Of a stretch of 64,000 nucleotides of DNA, positions 45,399 to 55,219 are shown one piece after another. Position 1 is the first letter of the stretch. Every line of letters begins with the position of its first letter. Location of the stretch: NCBI GenBank assembly GCA_030180135.1, contig CM058233.1:110091994-110155993 (forward strand). Reading direction: 5' to 3'. The stretch is from Orychophragmus violaceus (taxonomy: Eukaryota > Streptophyta > Magnoliopsida > Brassicales > Brassicaceae). The translations under genes and the position numbers were made by a program. Below the pieces are notes generated by a model, which did not search any database, was not told the origin of the DNA, and worked only from the letters and a program-made list of their open reading frames with translations.

Positions 45399-46245
45399 TT
45401 CCTGCGTTATGTTATCTTTGAATGCCCCCCAGCTCGTCAAGCGTGGGCACTTTCGCCTATTCCATCTGCTCCTCATATCTTTCCAGCCTCTTCGGTGTTT
45501 ACTAATATGGACTTCCTCTTTTGGAGAGCGAAAGAGATGATGGGTTCTGAGGACTCCATAAGCTTCTTTCCATGGCTTATGTGGTTTATTTGGAAGGCTC
45601 GCAATAGGAAAGTATTTGAGAATTTTAATGAAGATCCTAGACTGACTCTAGAGAAAGCTATACTTGAAGAAGAAGCATGGCGAAAGGCTAATACGGAGGA
45701 AGATGAAAATCTTCTCACAAATTCCTCGCAAATGATTTCTTCATCTATTACCCTTTCACGAGTATGTCTCTCATGCTTCATTGATGGTTCTTGGGTTGAA
45801 TCAGATTCGATAAGCGGACAAGGGTGGATCGTCCAGCAAGGCCTTGAGATTGTACATTTGGGTCTTAAGGGATCCAGAAGAAGTCTCTCTTCCCTTCATG
45901 CCGAGCTCGACGCCCTCCTCTGGGCTATGCAGTGTCTTCAGAAACTTCAACTGACTAGCGCTTGCTTCTTCTCGGATTGTGTAGAACTCATTAGTTTGCT
46001 CGAGGATCCAATGGAATGGCCCTCCTTCTCGTCGGAATTGGAAGACTTCCGCGCTCTTAAGATTTTCTTTCCTAATTTTTGTATTAAGTATGTTAGTAGA
46101 AAGTTTAATACCCGTGCTGATAGTCTTGCTAAGAAAGCTAGAGCACGTGGCCTTTTATTTTCCCATGTAAGTTCATCGGTTCCCGATTGGCTTTCCCTTG
46201 AGGAAAGTCGAACACCGAATCTTTAATAAAATGGAGCTTTTGATG

Positions 46246-46274
<29 letters not shown>
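45399..46274 (+). mobile_element. 5'-truncated LINE with intact RNase H domain
   Basis: From about 45399 the frame reads the end of the zinc-binding reverse-transcriptase linker (YVIFECPPARQAWALSPIP) and the FLFWRAKE...WLMWFIWKARNRKVFEN segment. A complete RNase H fold follows, with acidic residues in FIDGSW, LHAELDALLW, FFSDCVEL and NTRADSLAKKA. The frame ends at 46226, and a run of about 30 adenines (about 46245-46274) marks the 3' end. It lies 130 bp downstream of the Costars stop codon and may affect its polyadenylation. Confidence 0.85.
45495..46226 (+). CDS. LINE RNase H fragment ORF (243 aa from first ATG)
   Basis: The open frame inside the truncated LINE is open further upstream to about 45405. 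It carries the DEDD catalytic acids of RNase H at the motifs named for the LINE entry. It lacks reverse transcriptase and endonuclease and has no evident promoter, so it is a fragment, not a functional gene. Confidence 0.6.
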   Translation: MFTNMDFLFWRAKEMMGSEDSISFFPWLMWFIWKARNRKVFENFNEDPRLTLEKAILEEEAWRKANTEEDENLLTNSSQMISSSITLSRVCLSCFIDGSWVESDSISGQGWIVQQGLEIVHLGLKGSRRSLSSLHAELDALLWAMQCLQKLQLTSACFFSDCVELISLLEDPMEWPSFSSELEDFRALKIFFPNFCIKYVSRKFNTRADSLAKKARARGLLFSHVSSSVPDWLSLEESRTPNL

Positions 46275-46276
<2 letters not shown>

Positions 46277-46669
46277 AACCATGAGCTCTGTTCATAAGTC
46301 AAGAAAAATATAGGTGGCAAGATCTGAAGTGAAATGAATGGGTCTTTTCATCACATGGGCTGCAGGAATTTTGGACCCATAAGGGACAAGAAATTATGAG
46401 CTCAGATTGGCTAATTTTTCTTGTACGATGATCAACATTTGAATTTCAGAAGGGCAACATCAGGAAAGAAAAAACAGAGTGGCACCTAGAGAAAACGATT
46501 GAGATGTGCAAAAGATAAGACTAAGCTTTCATTAGCCATCGATTTGTTAATTTTTCTACTAAATGGGAGTTGAGGTAGGGTTTTCAGGTCGTATTCCTAC
46601 TTAATTTGGCATGTGAGGAGGAACCATATTCCAAGATATATAATCTTTTAATGAGGCTTATTTAGTGGA

Positions 46670-47094
46670 AAGGCCAGGACAAAACAACTGGACTAGGATG
46701 ACACATGGAGGATATAAGAGGAACAACACTAAGGAGAGGAACAAAAGCAGTCCAATTTGCAAAATCCCCTTTGGTAGCGGAAGCACTAGCGATAAGGGAA
46801 GCTCTGATGGTGGCTAAGGAGCTGAACTTCAACCAGCTAAGAATAGCCTCGGATTCACGAATAATCATCACAGGTTTGAACAATGGAAAACACCCAAAGG
46901 AAGCAAAGATGATATGTGAAGATATTTTAGCATTGTCTCAATCTTTTCAGAGCATTGCTTTCATCTCTATCCCAAGAGTGTGTAATGGGATAACAGATTC
47001 TTTAGCAAAAACAGCCTCAAGGTCTAGGACTATTGGCTCTTCACCCATTGTACTCGGTTAAATCTCTAATAGAATGTTTTTTCAAGACCAAAAA
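46670..47094 (+). mobile_element. Second LINE 3'-end fragment (RNase H)
   Basis: A frame from about 46705 to 47061 encodes RNase H motifs (PLVAEALAIREALM, LRIASDSRIIITGL, NGITDSLAKTA). It is followed by a short A run (about 47091-47103). The first catalytic aspartate region is cut off. It lies 400 bp from the previous LINE in the same orientation but is a different family by sequence. Confidence 0.7.
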
Positions 47095-47103
47095 AAAAAA
47101 AAA

Positions 47104-48245
47104 GTCCGGGCCCTCTATTTGCAACGCTTGAAAAGGTTAAATGGCATCATTTAGATAAAGAAAAACACTTTAAGTTTTTTTTTTTTTTGAATAACCGAGA
47201 GGTTTCCGGGCCTTGGGCCTAACTAATCTTCTTGGGGTTGGAACCAGCGGTTACTAATACCGAAAACATGACATAAAGTGTTTCTCTCAACGGGTTAGGG
47301 GTACATTGAAATCAACTCTTGCACCAAACTACTAGCCTACTTATGCGTTGGTAACACTTTTAACCCCATTCGATACATACAAGTTAACAAAAGAACGCTA
47401 ATGTATGTTTATATAAAAAAAAATCAGACGTAAAATAAATCAGTAATGTTTTAAAAAAAATCAATAATAAATGCCAAATAAGGACTAGAATACATTTAGG
47501 GTAAATCGTAAAAATGGCACAAAAACATGTCTTGTTACAAATATAGCAACAAGGAAGAAAAATCATAAAAATAGCACAAAACATGTTTTATCACTAAATT
47601 AGCTATAACCCTTAATCTTAAATACTAAACCCTAAACCTTAAATACTAAACCCTAAACCCTAAATAATAAACCCTAAACGGGCCCGTTTGACATGCTAGC
47701 TGAACCGGACTAACCAGCAGGCTTACCCCATTTACACGTCTCTAGTGACAACTGACGGTTGTTGTCGGAAGAAAAACAAGTGGGAACTAACTAACAATTA
47801 AACGTTTACAAAGACTTTAGCAATATAAATAAAATAAAAAAGTGTCAACTTAAAATGTTTGATTTGCAAAAGGAAAAAAAAAAAGACTTGAAATGTGGGT
47901 GTTCGATTTATGGGCTTGGGCGTCTATTTAAAATACGTATGGGCTTATATAATTAAGTGTTTATTTTTAATTGTCAAATACTACAAAAGCATGATTGTTT
48001 ATACTAAATGCACACCCTGCGGTTTTGTTGAGATCAATGTGAATGAAATTGAGATGTTTGCTGTCTAAAGAGAAATGTAATACATGCACTGATTCTGTAA
48101 ATGTAATCATGTCTGATGAATATTCCTCCTCTCATTGAAACAATTTACAATTATTTCCAGGGGAAAGTATCTAAACAAATTCCTAAATCTACATTGTAAA
48201 TATCTTCAGATGACAGTTTCAATTATAAAAAAAGTGGAATGGTGT
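47104..48245. other. Intergenic repeat-rich DNA and SAUR15 3' region
   Basis: Includes a T run at 47176-47189 followed by repeat-like GTTTCCGGGCCTTGGGCC (unassigned), a telomere-like tract, and AT-rich DNA. The right end is the SAUR15 3' UTR side. Confidence 0.4.
47605..47679 (+). repeat. Short telomere-like CCCTAAA tract
   Basis: Seven or so irregular copies of CCCTAAA/CCTTAAA mixed with AATACTAAA. This is a degenerate interstitial telomeric or telo-box tract, too short and impure to be a chromosome end. Confidence 0.6.
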
Positions 48246-48515
48246 TCATCGAAGCTGAGATGTGACGGTGAAGAACAAAGACTCATGGCATGGTATGGTT
48301 AAGCCGCCCATAGGATGATCAAACCCAAACTCTTCCTCCGATTTACTCAACAATTCTTGAAACAAAGGCTGATTCAAGTATGAAACCGGTACAACATATC
48401 TCTTCTTCTCTTGGTCTTTCTCTCCAACATAAACCGCCATGAATCCTCTTGGTGTTGAAGATGATTCCCTCCGCTTAATTTGCTTACCACCCAAGAAACT
48501 ATTCAAAAATGCCAT
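48246..48515 (-). CDS. SAUR15: SAUR family protein (SAUR15/SAUR-AC1-like)
   Basis: An intronless 89-aa protein, the same length as Arabidopsis SAUR-AC1 as I recall it. The SAUR core is complete: TPRGFMAVYVGEKDQ, RYVVPVSYLNQPLFQELLSK, EEFGFDHPMGGLTIPC, and the C terminus FFTVTSQLR. It is an early auxin-induced regulator that relieves PP2C.D inhibition of the plasma-membrane proton pump (family knowledge). A TATA-like element (TTTATATAAC on the minus strand, about 48630) lies about 115 bp upstream. It is divergent from SAUR14 across 800 bp. Confidence 0.95.
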   Translation of the reverse strand: MAFLNSFLGGKQIKRRESSSTPRGFMAVYVGEKDQEKKRYVVPVSYLNQPLFQELLSKSEEEFGFDHPMGGLTIPCHESLFFTVTSQLR

Positions 48516-49314
48516 TTCTTTTGGGTTATGTTTTCTTGAAGCTTATTAAGCTAAAAGCTTTGTTCTTGCAAAGAGCTTTAAGAAGTTTTTAACAAAATTT
48601 GGTATGTAAATCAAATGGACTACTTGTTATATAAACGGAATATATCAAAGAAAAAAAATATCAGAAATATATTTTTTTTTTTTGGGAGTTTTCACATTAC
48701 TAAGCACATGGCTTTGGATTCAAGATACTAAACCAAGAACAAATCAATAAATGGTGTCTGAGAAGTTAGCGTCTAGTTTTGTGTCCTACATGTTAACTTC
48801 ATGCATTGGGGCTTATTGTCTCAAGGACATCACATGCCAAATTTTTCTATAGGTTATGTAGGGACTAGAAGTTGTGTACCTAATGAACCATGAGTCTCTC
48901 TATCATTGATCAAGTCATAACTCATACGCAATGGTATGCAAAAGACAGGACCACATGCATGACTTGATTATTATATACAGACAAATTCACAAAAGCCTTC
49001 AAAAATTTCTGTGGCAAGAATTGAAAATTTGAATAGTCATAATGTCTATCTAACTAACAAGTGGTCAGATTGATTTGTGTCTTCACATCAGAAATCATGA
49101 AGTAGATCACTAGCGGTCCCTTACATTGGTCCGGCAAAGACATGTGCTTGTTGGTGTTTACTTTATGAGCTGAAACTTCTGTAACCTAATAAAAGGGTAT
49201 CTATAGTATAGATAATGCTCTTATCTATATATACTCATCATTGTGTCCTTTCAGCTCAGCAAGTTCTCACATTCTCCAGTAACTTTCAACTCAAGAAACA
49301 CACAAAGACATTCT
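48516..49314. promoter_or_regulatory. Bidirectional SAUR15/SAUR14 promoter region
   Basis: 800 bp between divergent SAUR start codons. It contains a canonical auxin-response element TGTCTC at 48818-48823, a TATA-like stretch for each gene (about 48630 on minus, TCTATATATACTC at about 49224 on plus) and no coding sequence. Shared auxin control is an inference from this arrangement. Confidence 0.55.
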
Positions 49315-49587
49315 ATGGCAATCAGGGTGCTACAATCATCGAAGCAGATTCTCCGTCAAGCAAAACTGTTCTCATCTCTTGATGTTCCAAAAGGCTACTT
49401 AGCTGTTTACGTTGGAGAAACAAGTATGAAGAGATTTGTAGTTCCTATTTCTTACTTGAACCAGCCTTCATTTCAAGATCTACTAAGAAAGGCAGAGGAA
49501 GAGTTTGGATTTGATCATCCAATGGGTGGCCTCACAATTCCATGCAGTGAAGAAATATTTATGGATCTTGCTTCTCGCCTCAACTGA
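49315..49587 (+). CDS. SAUR14: SAUR family protein (SAUR14-like)
   Basis: 90 aa from the ATG at 49315. The frame is open upstream to 49243, but MAIRVLQSSK is the family start and the upstream part reads like leader, with a TATA-like box only about 20 bp from 49243. The SAUR domain is complete: LDVPKGYLAVYVGETSMKRF, YLNQPSFQDLLRKAEEEFGF, MGGLTIPCSEEIF. It lacks the longer serine run I recall in the Arabidopsis protein. The role is as for other SAURs: auxin-induced cell expansion through PP2C.D inhibition. Confidence 0.95.
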   Translation: MAIRVLQSSKQILRQAKLFSSLDVPKGYLAVYVGETSMKRFVVPISYLNQPSFQDLLRKAEEEFGFDHPMGGLTIPCSEEIFMDLASRLN

Positions 49588-49980
49588 CCATGAGACTCAC
49601 TCAAATAACCATTTTTTCATTGATTTTGTACTTTTTTCGGAATTAGTTTTCTTCAGGAGATGAGATGACATCTCTCCTTGAAAGTGAAACAGAGACTTGT
49701 AACACTCTTTTTCCTCACTTGAAGTGAGTTGACTCAAATCTAATGATTCATCAATTAGTCCTCATTCTTGACAAAAGAACAAGTCTTTTGTCAAACACAT
49801 GTCCTAACTTGACATTGTCATCAAAATCTTGTCCATAATATCCAAAGCAACGCCTGCCTTCCAATTCTCCATGCCTGCCTTCACCAATATTAGAACTCAA
49901 GGATGTTAATGAACAATCATGGATCAAATTTCGATTGGTTTTCTCATATAATATACCGAGGAAGCCCTTCCATGCTGTCC

Positions 49981-50085
49981 TCATTGCTGACACATACCAC
50001 TGATGATCTCAAGAACCAATCTCTGAAACTGTAAACATCAGTTTTAAACGACAACTGTCCATGCATTACATGAACAATATCCTCC
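49981..50085 (-). pseudogene. Relic of a cysteine-rich receptor-like kinase (CRK26-like)
   Basis: The minus strand reads VMHGQLSFKTDVYSF, kinase subdomains VIII-IX of the DUF26/CRK receptor kinases (substrate-binding and regulatory aspartate region). After a frameshift it reads LVLEIISG and then a stop at 49981-49983. Nothing of the ATP-binding lobe was found. Position between SAUR14 and the next SAUR matches CRK26 in Arabidopsis. The neighbouring minus-strand segment at about 50110-50190 (VPKALIFAAILSRFPKVK, then a GTAAGC donor) also reads as an exon, but I cannot assign it. Confidence 0.65.
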
Positions 50086-50441
50086 ATTGTTAGCTTACCT
50101 TCACCTTAGGAAAACGACTAAGAATAGCCGCAAATATCAAAGCTTTAGGCACACGGTACACCTCTGTTTTTATCCCCTTTGTTATATGGTACTGATTTTA
50201 TCAACAAATAAACATTACTTGTTTAATAACAAGTTGTGGAAAATGTTGATGAAGGAATGAAGGGGAGATACTTCATTATTCAGGCAGTATCAGAACAAGA
50301 AATGTATTTACTTATTTATATAATTTCTCTTCTTTGGAAACCATTCTTTTCAACAACAGAGTTTTGAGTAATATACAATGGCTTCTAAATCTAACGACCT
50401 CAAAAATGTTTCATGTAAGTAATCCTTGTGAATAGGAGGAT

Positions 50442-50650
50442 CTAATGAAACTGAGAAGTGATAGAGATGAAAGTATCTTCAGGACAAGGGATGGTTAAAC
50501 CCAAACTCTTGTTCAGATTTACTCAACAAAGCTTGAAATGAAGGATGATTCAAGTATGAAACTGGCACTACATATCTTTTCCAACATACACTTGGAAGCT
50601 TGGCCTTGAAAGATCTTCTTTGCACCCATGAGACCTCGGAACAATCCCAT
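50442..50650 (-). pseudogene. Decayed SAUR gene
   Basis: The start (MGLFRGLMGAKKIFQG) is at 50650. The protein then shifts frame around VYVG, continues as RYVVPVSYLNHPSFQALLSK and EQEFGFNHP, and loses about seven codons covering the conserved MGGLTIP block with another frameshift. It ends CPEDTFISITSQFH with TAG at 50442-50444. Two frame breaks and loss of a core motif make it nonfunctional. By order it corresponds to a SAUR13-type gene. Confidence 0.85.
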
Positions 50651-51890
50651 TTTTTTGTATGCTTGTGATGGATCTTGGAGTTAATCTTTTAGGTTATTTG
50701 ACTAGATGAAGAAGTTGTTCTGCTTTGGATATGAAACAATGCAATATATATTTATACAACTGATTCCCGTCGATCGGTTGATTGAAAACTGTGGGCTATA
50801 TATACAAGAGTGGGACATGCAGAATAAGAGCTCACATGGTTTGGTCTTGCAGCTACTAAAACTGAGAGTTGAATATGGATTGTACCTGAAGATCATTCGA
50901 TTAACAACTTGAAGCAAACTTCACATGAGATTGTCCATGACATTGACACAAATGCATCTATTTGCGCATGGTAAATATAGTCTATGTCACAGGAAGAAGA
51001 AGATCACATGAAGTAGGTCATTAAACATACGATGGAAGTCAAGTTAAGTAACTACACATATACTATAACTTAAGCCATGTGAATTTGTATCAAAGAGACT
51101 TTTGGGTTTGTTTCGTGAGAGGGCCCTTCCCAAGGGCGTTGTCCAGCAAGTTGTTGAGATGTCAGTAATGAAAAACAGAGGGCCCACCGTTTGCAACCCA
51201 AATTGGATTTCCTATGTAACATTTCTTCTTATCTTATTGACAAACTCAGTTTTTTTTGGTGTAATCTCATTGTGGAATATTACACCTAAATAATTTTGCT
51301 ATTTCCTTGAAAAGGTTGCTCCAAGTGACAGAAATGCAACCACATTCTCAAATCTCTATACCCCCAAGTAAAATTGTTCTTAGAATCATTCACTGTTCTT
51401 CCAATATTCTTCGCATTGCATTGTATTAAACGAATACAACAAAAATCCATGTGTGCAAAGTAACATGCAATTTTATATCCCATATAATCTTTTGAAATCC
51501 CATATGAGGATAGTTCGGTCGAAAATATACATAACGTATCTAGTGATAGCTACTTGGAGTGTGAGTGTGTGACCAAGTTCTAGAATGTTAACATCTCTCT
51601 TATATCCTCTTCTTTTGTAAAGATGGTATAGCCACTTTTGTAGCTTGTACCTAAAAAGAATGATGTTATGGATCATGTCCTTCGATTCTCCATATTGTTT
51701 TTCTTGTTAAGATTATTATGAATCTATCCTACATTGATGAAAGTGTATCGTAACAACTCCCTCACTTCAAAATATTTGGTCTACATCTACATATATATAT
51801 ATATACAAAGAATCGAAGACGAAGTAATTTAAAATATAATCTATTTTACACAAAAGTTATTTATTTAGGTTTATAATGAATAGTTTGTAA
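50651..51890. other. Intergenic, no gene seen
   Basis: Short frames on both strands near 50702-50917 overlap and lack motifs. A GC-richer patch with GAGAGGGCCCTTCCCAAGGG lies at about 51117-51136. No gene was identified. Confidence 0.4.
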
Positions 51891-51894
51891 TATA

Positions 51895-52140
51895 CATGTA
51901 ATGGACCGCGTGCCCAATCCATATATAGCCCGGCCGGCTTTGACTTTGTGGTGGCCAAATGGCATCGTCTCGCCAGCACACAGACGCCGTCCAATGACGC
52001 AAGAACACAAAAGGATAAGTTATCAACAAATGTCCCCATGACTTTTCATGCACAACTGCCACGTCATCACATAATAAAGGGTGAGGGGGCTCTTGTCAGA
52101 ATCTATTAAATCCGTCGGATATTGCCACGTGTTGAATTTA
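51895..52140 (-). promoter_or_regulatory. Promoter-like block without a gene
   Basis: Read on the minus strand, this 250-bp GC-richer block contains, in order, a G-box CACGTG (about 52123-52128), TGACGTGGCA (about 52060-52069), an I-box-like CTTATCC (about 52014-52020), CCAAT-type and GCCAC words, and a TATA box TATATATGG (about 51920). That order and spacing suit a light- or ABA-regulated promoter. Downstream on the minus strand only AT-rich DNA follows. It may be the remains of a lost gene. Confidence 0.4.
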
Positions 52141-52192
52141 CAGTGGTTCATCAGTACGGAAAGGGTCATCTAATCAGCTGCTGTGAAATATA

Positions 52193-52433
52193 GTTTTGAA
52201 TGGTAACTGCAGTTAAGTGACAAATTAGTCCGCAAGCGGTTAATACCGCTTTTTTCACCATTCGCAATTTTTTTTATTAAATCTGCTATGGATAGAAAAT
52301 AATTAAAGTAGTCTGCTGCGGATCAAGTGCAGACTATTTTTACAAAGAAATAAACACGGTCTGCTCATCCCAAAAATAAAATGTTATAGTCTATAGTTAT
52401 TTTTGTCTTCTGACCGCAGTTACCATTCAAAAC
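52193..52433. mobile_element. MITE with 20-bp inverted termini
   Basis: The left terminus GTTTTGAATGGTAACTGCAG and right terminus CCGCAGTTACCATTCAAAAC are near-perfect inverted repeats. The 241-bp interior has CCGC words and no coding capacity. The target duplication is ambiguous (ATATA on both sides with one extra base), so the superfamily is not assigned. Confidence 0.7.
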
Positions 52434-52811
52434 CATATACTATTCAACTTATATATATCCCGACTTGGTTACTGAATTAATAACTTTTTATCCCAATAAT
52501 AATTGGCCGGCATGTATTCACACAAATGTTATTGGCCATGTGATACGGACCACATAGTAGATTAGGTGGTCGAGATTGTTTGATGTTCCACTTCTGGTTC
52601 ATGGGGTTTGCTTACTTCGTCGGTCACTATTTACAATACGTCACGATCGGTTATTATAATGATTTTTGACCTATTTTTGAGAAGTTGTCACATTTGTCAA
52701 CTTATAATTAATTGCAAGTTCTCTAAAAAACTTGAAAAGATCATAGAGCCAAATATTAGCTTGAAAAAGCTATTAGAAAGGAACCGACTATTGATTAAGA
52801 TAAGGCACAGT

Positions 52812-54100
52812 TAGGGATGTTGTGGTGGGTAAAAATACCCTACCCTACCCTAGTTTCAAGGGTACCCTACCTTTTAAAAACCCTATTTTGAAAATCCTAT
52901 ATATACCCTGTACCCTTTAGGGTAACCCAAACAAAATCCTATAGCTTTAGGGTTATCCACGGGTACCCTAACTTTTATTTATACATTATTAATAACTTAT
53001 AACTATTATTTTTCTAGACTAATTTATGGTTAAATTTATGAATTAATTTGGCGGGAAAACGGAATCTTACGTTTTTGGCAGAAAATCGAAATTTTAAGTT
53101 TTTTGCGGGAAAACAGAATTTCACGTTTTTGCGGAAAAACAGAATTCTTGGTTTTTGGCGGGAAAATGGAATATTACGTTTTGGCGGGAAAACGGAATTT
53201 TACATTTTTTGGCGGGAAAACAAAATTTTACGTTTTTGGCGGGAAAACGAAATTTTACGTTTTTGGCGGGAAAACGAAATTTCAATTTTTTGGCATGAAA
53301 ACGGAATTTCACGTTTTTGGCGGGAAAACGGAATTTTAAGATTTTTGCGGGAAAACGGAATTCTTGGTTTTTTGCGGGAAAACGGAATCTTATGTTTTGG
53401 CGGGAAAACATAATTTTACATTTTTTGGCGGGGAAAACAAAATTTTATGTTTTTGGCGGGAAAACGAAATTTTACGTTTTTGGCGGGAAAACAGAATTTC
53501 ACGTTTTTGGCGGAAAACAGAATTTCACGTTTTTGACGGGAAAACAGAATTTCACATTTTTGGCGGGAAAACGGAATTTCATGTTTTTGGCATGAAAACG
53601 GAATTTTACATTTTTGGCGGGAAAACGGAATTCTACGTTTTTGGCGGGAAAACAGAATTTACATTTTTGGCGGGAAAACGGAATTTCACATTTTTGGCGG
53701 GAAAACGGAATTTTACGTTTTTGGCGGGAAAACGGAATTTCACAACGGAATTTTATTTTGTTGCGAAAAACGGTATTTTACCTTTTTTGCGTTAAAATAT
53801 AATCCTAAATTTATTTAATATTATTTCAAAATTAAAATAATCAAATATTGTTTTGTAGTTTAAATTATTAAAAATATAAATAGTTTATTATAAGATTATT
53901 TTGTGAGTATTGATGTAATTCACAAAAACCCATGGGTACCCTAAACCCTATAGGATAAATCCTTTTTGAACCCTAGTAGTTAGGGTACCCTCCCATTTTG
54001 AACCCTCTTCTTTTTTCACTTAAAGGATAGGGTTTTGGACTTGAATTTTGCTAAGGGTTTAGGGTACCCTACGGGTAATTACCCATATTTAACATCCCTA
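52812..54100. mobile_element. hAT-like element carrying an E2F-motif minisatellite
   Basis: It begins TAGGGATGTTGTGG and ends TTTAACATCCCTA, inverted termini matching over TAGGGATGTT. Flanks GGCACAGT (52804-52811) and GGCACAGC (54101-54108) match at 7 of 8, consistent with an 8-bp duplication. Both arms (52830-52975 and 53930-54090) are rich in GGGTACCCT/TACCCTA words, including telo-box-like AAACCCTA at about 53943-53950. The centre is a 27-bp tandem array. No transposase is encoded. Confidence 0.75.
53049..53791 (+). repeat. 27-bp minisatellite, about 27 units, E2F consensus in most
   Basis: The typical unit is TTTTTGGCGGGAAAAC followed by GAAATTTTACG. Sixteen units keep the exact core TTTGGCGGGAAAA, the consensus site for E2F/DP factors, all in the same orientation. 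Others have single changes (GACGGG, GGCATG, loss of one G). The unit length is a multiple of three, so all plus frames stay open for long distances and give peptide-like repeats such as AGKRNFTFL. These frames are artefacts of the array. Confidence 0.92.
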
Positions 54101-54503
54101 GGCACAGCCATTATGACTAAACATGGTGCTCTTTATAATCTTCTTGTCGGTTACTGAAGTCAAACATCTAACCTAACAAGTCCCATGTGTGTAACTAAAT
54201 TTTCATCCAAATTGTGAGACATTCCAGGAAAAAAAGTTTGGATTAGGCCGACCAAAAAACGTTTGAATTAGATTTCTTGTTGATGTAATCTGGTTATATG
54301 ATCAATTTAAAGATAATCACAAATACATGACTTTACGTATAGTTTATAATCGAAATAAGTCCATTAGTCTCGAGCGACGCAATATATATATATATATATA
54401 TACCTTTTACATTTTTGTGGTTTTTTTCTTGAAAGCATTCAAGGATGTTGTGTTTAGACTTATTTCGTCTATAACCCATCGGTAATCATAAAAACAAATA
54501 TAA

Positions 54504-54757
54504 GAGCATGGCCATTGAGGTATCTTAAGGTCCGGGTTCTTAACTATTCACGTGGGTCCCACGTGAATAGTTAAGAACCCGGGTCCTAAAAATCCTTATT
54601 TAAGAACCGGTTCTTACACTGTTCATGACACGTGGCGGCTTATCATTCGTCTAATTTTTTTTTTCGAATTTTTTTTTTTTTTTTACACTTTTCCCAAAAA
54701 AAAAAAAAAATTTTTTTTTTAAGAACCCCCAAAGGGGGTTCATTGATGGTCATGCTC
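54504..54757. mobile_element. PIF/Harbinger (Tourist-like) MITE
   Basis: 254 bp with termini GAGCATGGCCATTGA and TGATGGTCATGCTC in inverted orientation, flanked by TAA on both sides (54501-54503 and 54758-54760), the Harbinger TAA/TTA duplication. It contains a large internal palindrome and an A/T homopolymer block at 54654-54720. Confidence 0.85.
54532..54582. repeat. Perfect 25-bp-arm palindrome with one central base
   Basis: Arms centred on 54557 are exact complements, including TTAACTATTCACGTGGG and CCCACGTGAATAGTTAA. Each arm contains CACGTG, so the hairpin also places two G-boxes 7 bp apart. Confidence 0.9.
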
Positions 54758-54764
54758 TAACCAT

Positions 54765-55107
54765 TGTAACGCTCCGTTTGCTCATATCGATGAGTCACCT
54801 ATTTCTCTTTTAGGTTCGTAGGCCCCATCCATGTCCGACGGTCGGTGCGTTATTTTTGGTAGGTCCGATCGAGTAATTTACTGACCCTATAATCACCCTC
54901 TGACCTTTTTCCATGTGTTTTGTCCTCACACTACCACGAATCACTTCCCGGAAGGTCACCCATCATGGGACTACTCCAGCCCAAGCACGCTTAACTCTGG
55001 AGTTCTTTCAAGCAAGTGACTGGAAAAGGTAAGTGCACTTGGTGACGTAGGTATCCAAATCAATTCATTTATGCCTCTCCGCATATACCGCAAATCGGGA
55101 TGTTACA
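54765..55107 (-). repeat. Cassandra LTR (left in window, 3' LTR of the element)
   Basis: 343 bp, TGTAACGCTCC to GATGTTACA in plus orientation. It includes a 5S-like segment at about 54937-55040. It is diverged from the other LTR at multiple positions plus small indels, so the insertion is not very recent. Confidence 0.88.
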
Positions 55108-55219
55108 ATTCACCCACTCTAACAGAGCGCAACACCCTCGTTGTGTACCAGGATCGTTATCCTTGACGGTGTGAACCCTCACTGACTCCACATGCGTCCT
55201 CGGATTCGGCTTTGATACT

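Noticed and set aside
47605..47679. Chromosome-fusion telomere tract
   Set aside because: Too short and interrupted. Short CCCTAAA words are common in plant intergenic DNA, so no fusion is inferred.
48158..48182. DST-type mRNA instability element in the SAUR15 3' region
   Set aside because: Only a partial match (GGA and a TAGAT-like word in the minus strand). The spacing and third block of the DST consensus are not convincing.
53049..53791. CRISPR-like repeat array
   Set aside because: Units are contiguous with no unique spacers, and the host is a plant nucleus.
53048..53802. Several long open frames (up to 143 codons) with repeated AGKRNFTF-like peptides
   Set aside because: The 27-bp unit is a multiple of three and lacks stops in most phases, so frames stay open on both strands. 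The peptide repeats mirror the DNA repeat and show no independent protein constraint.
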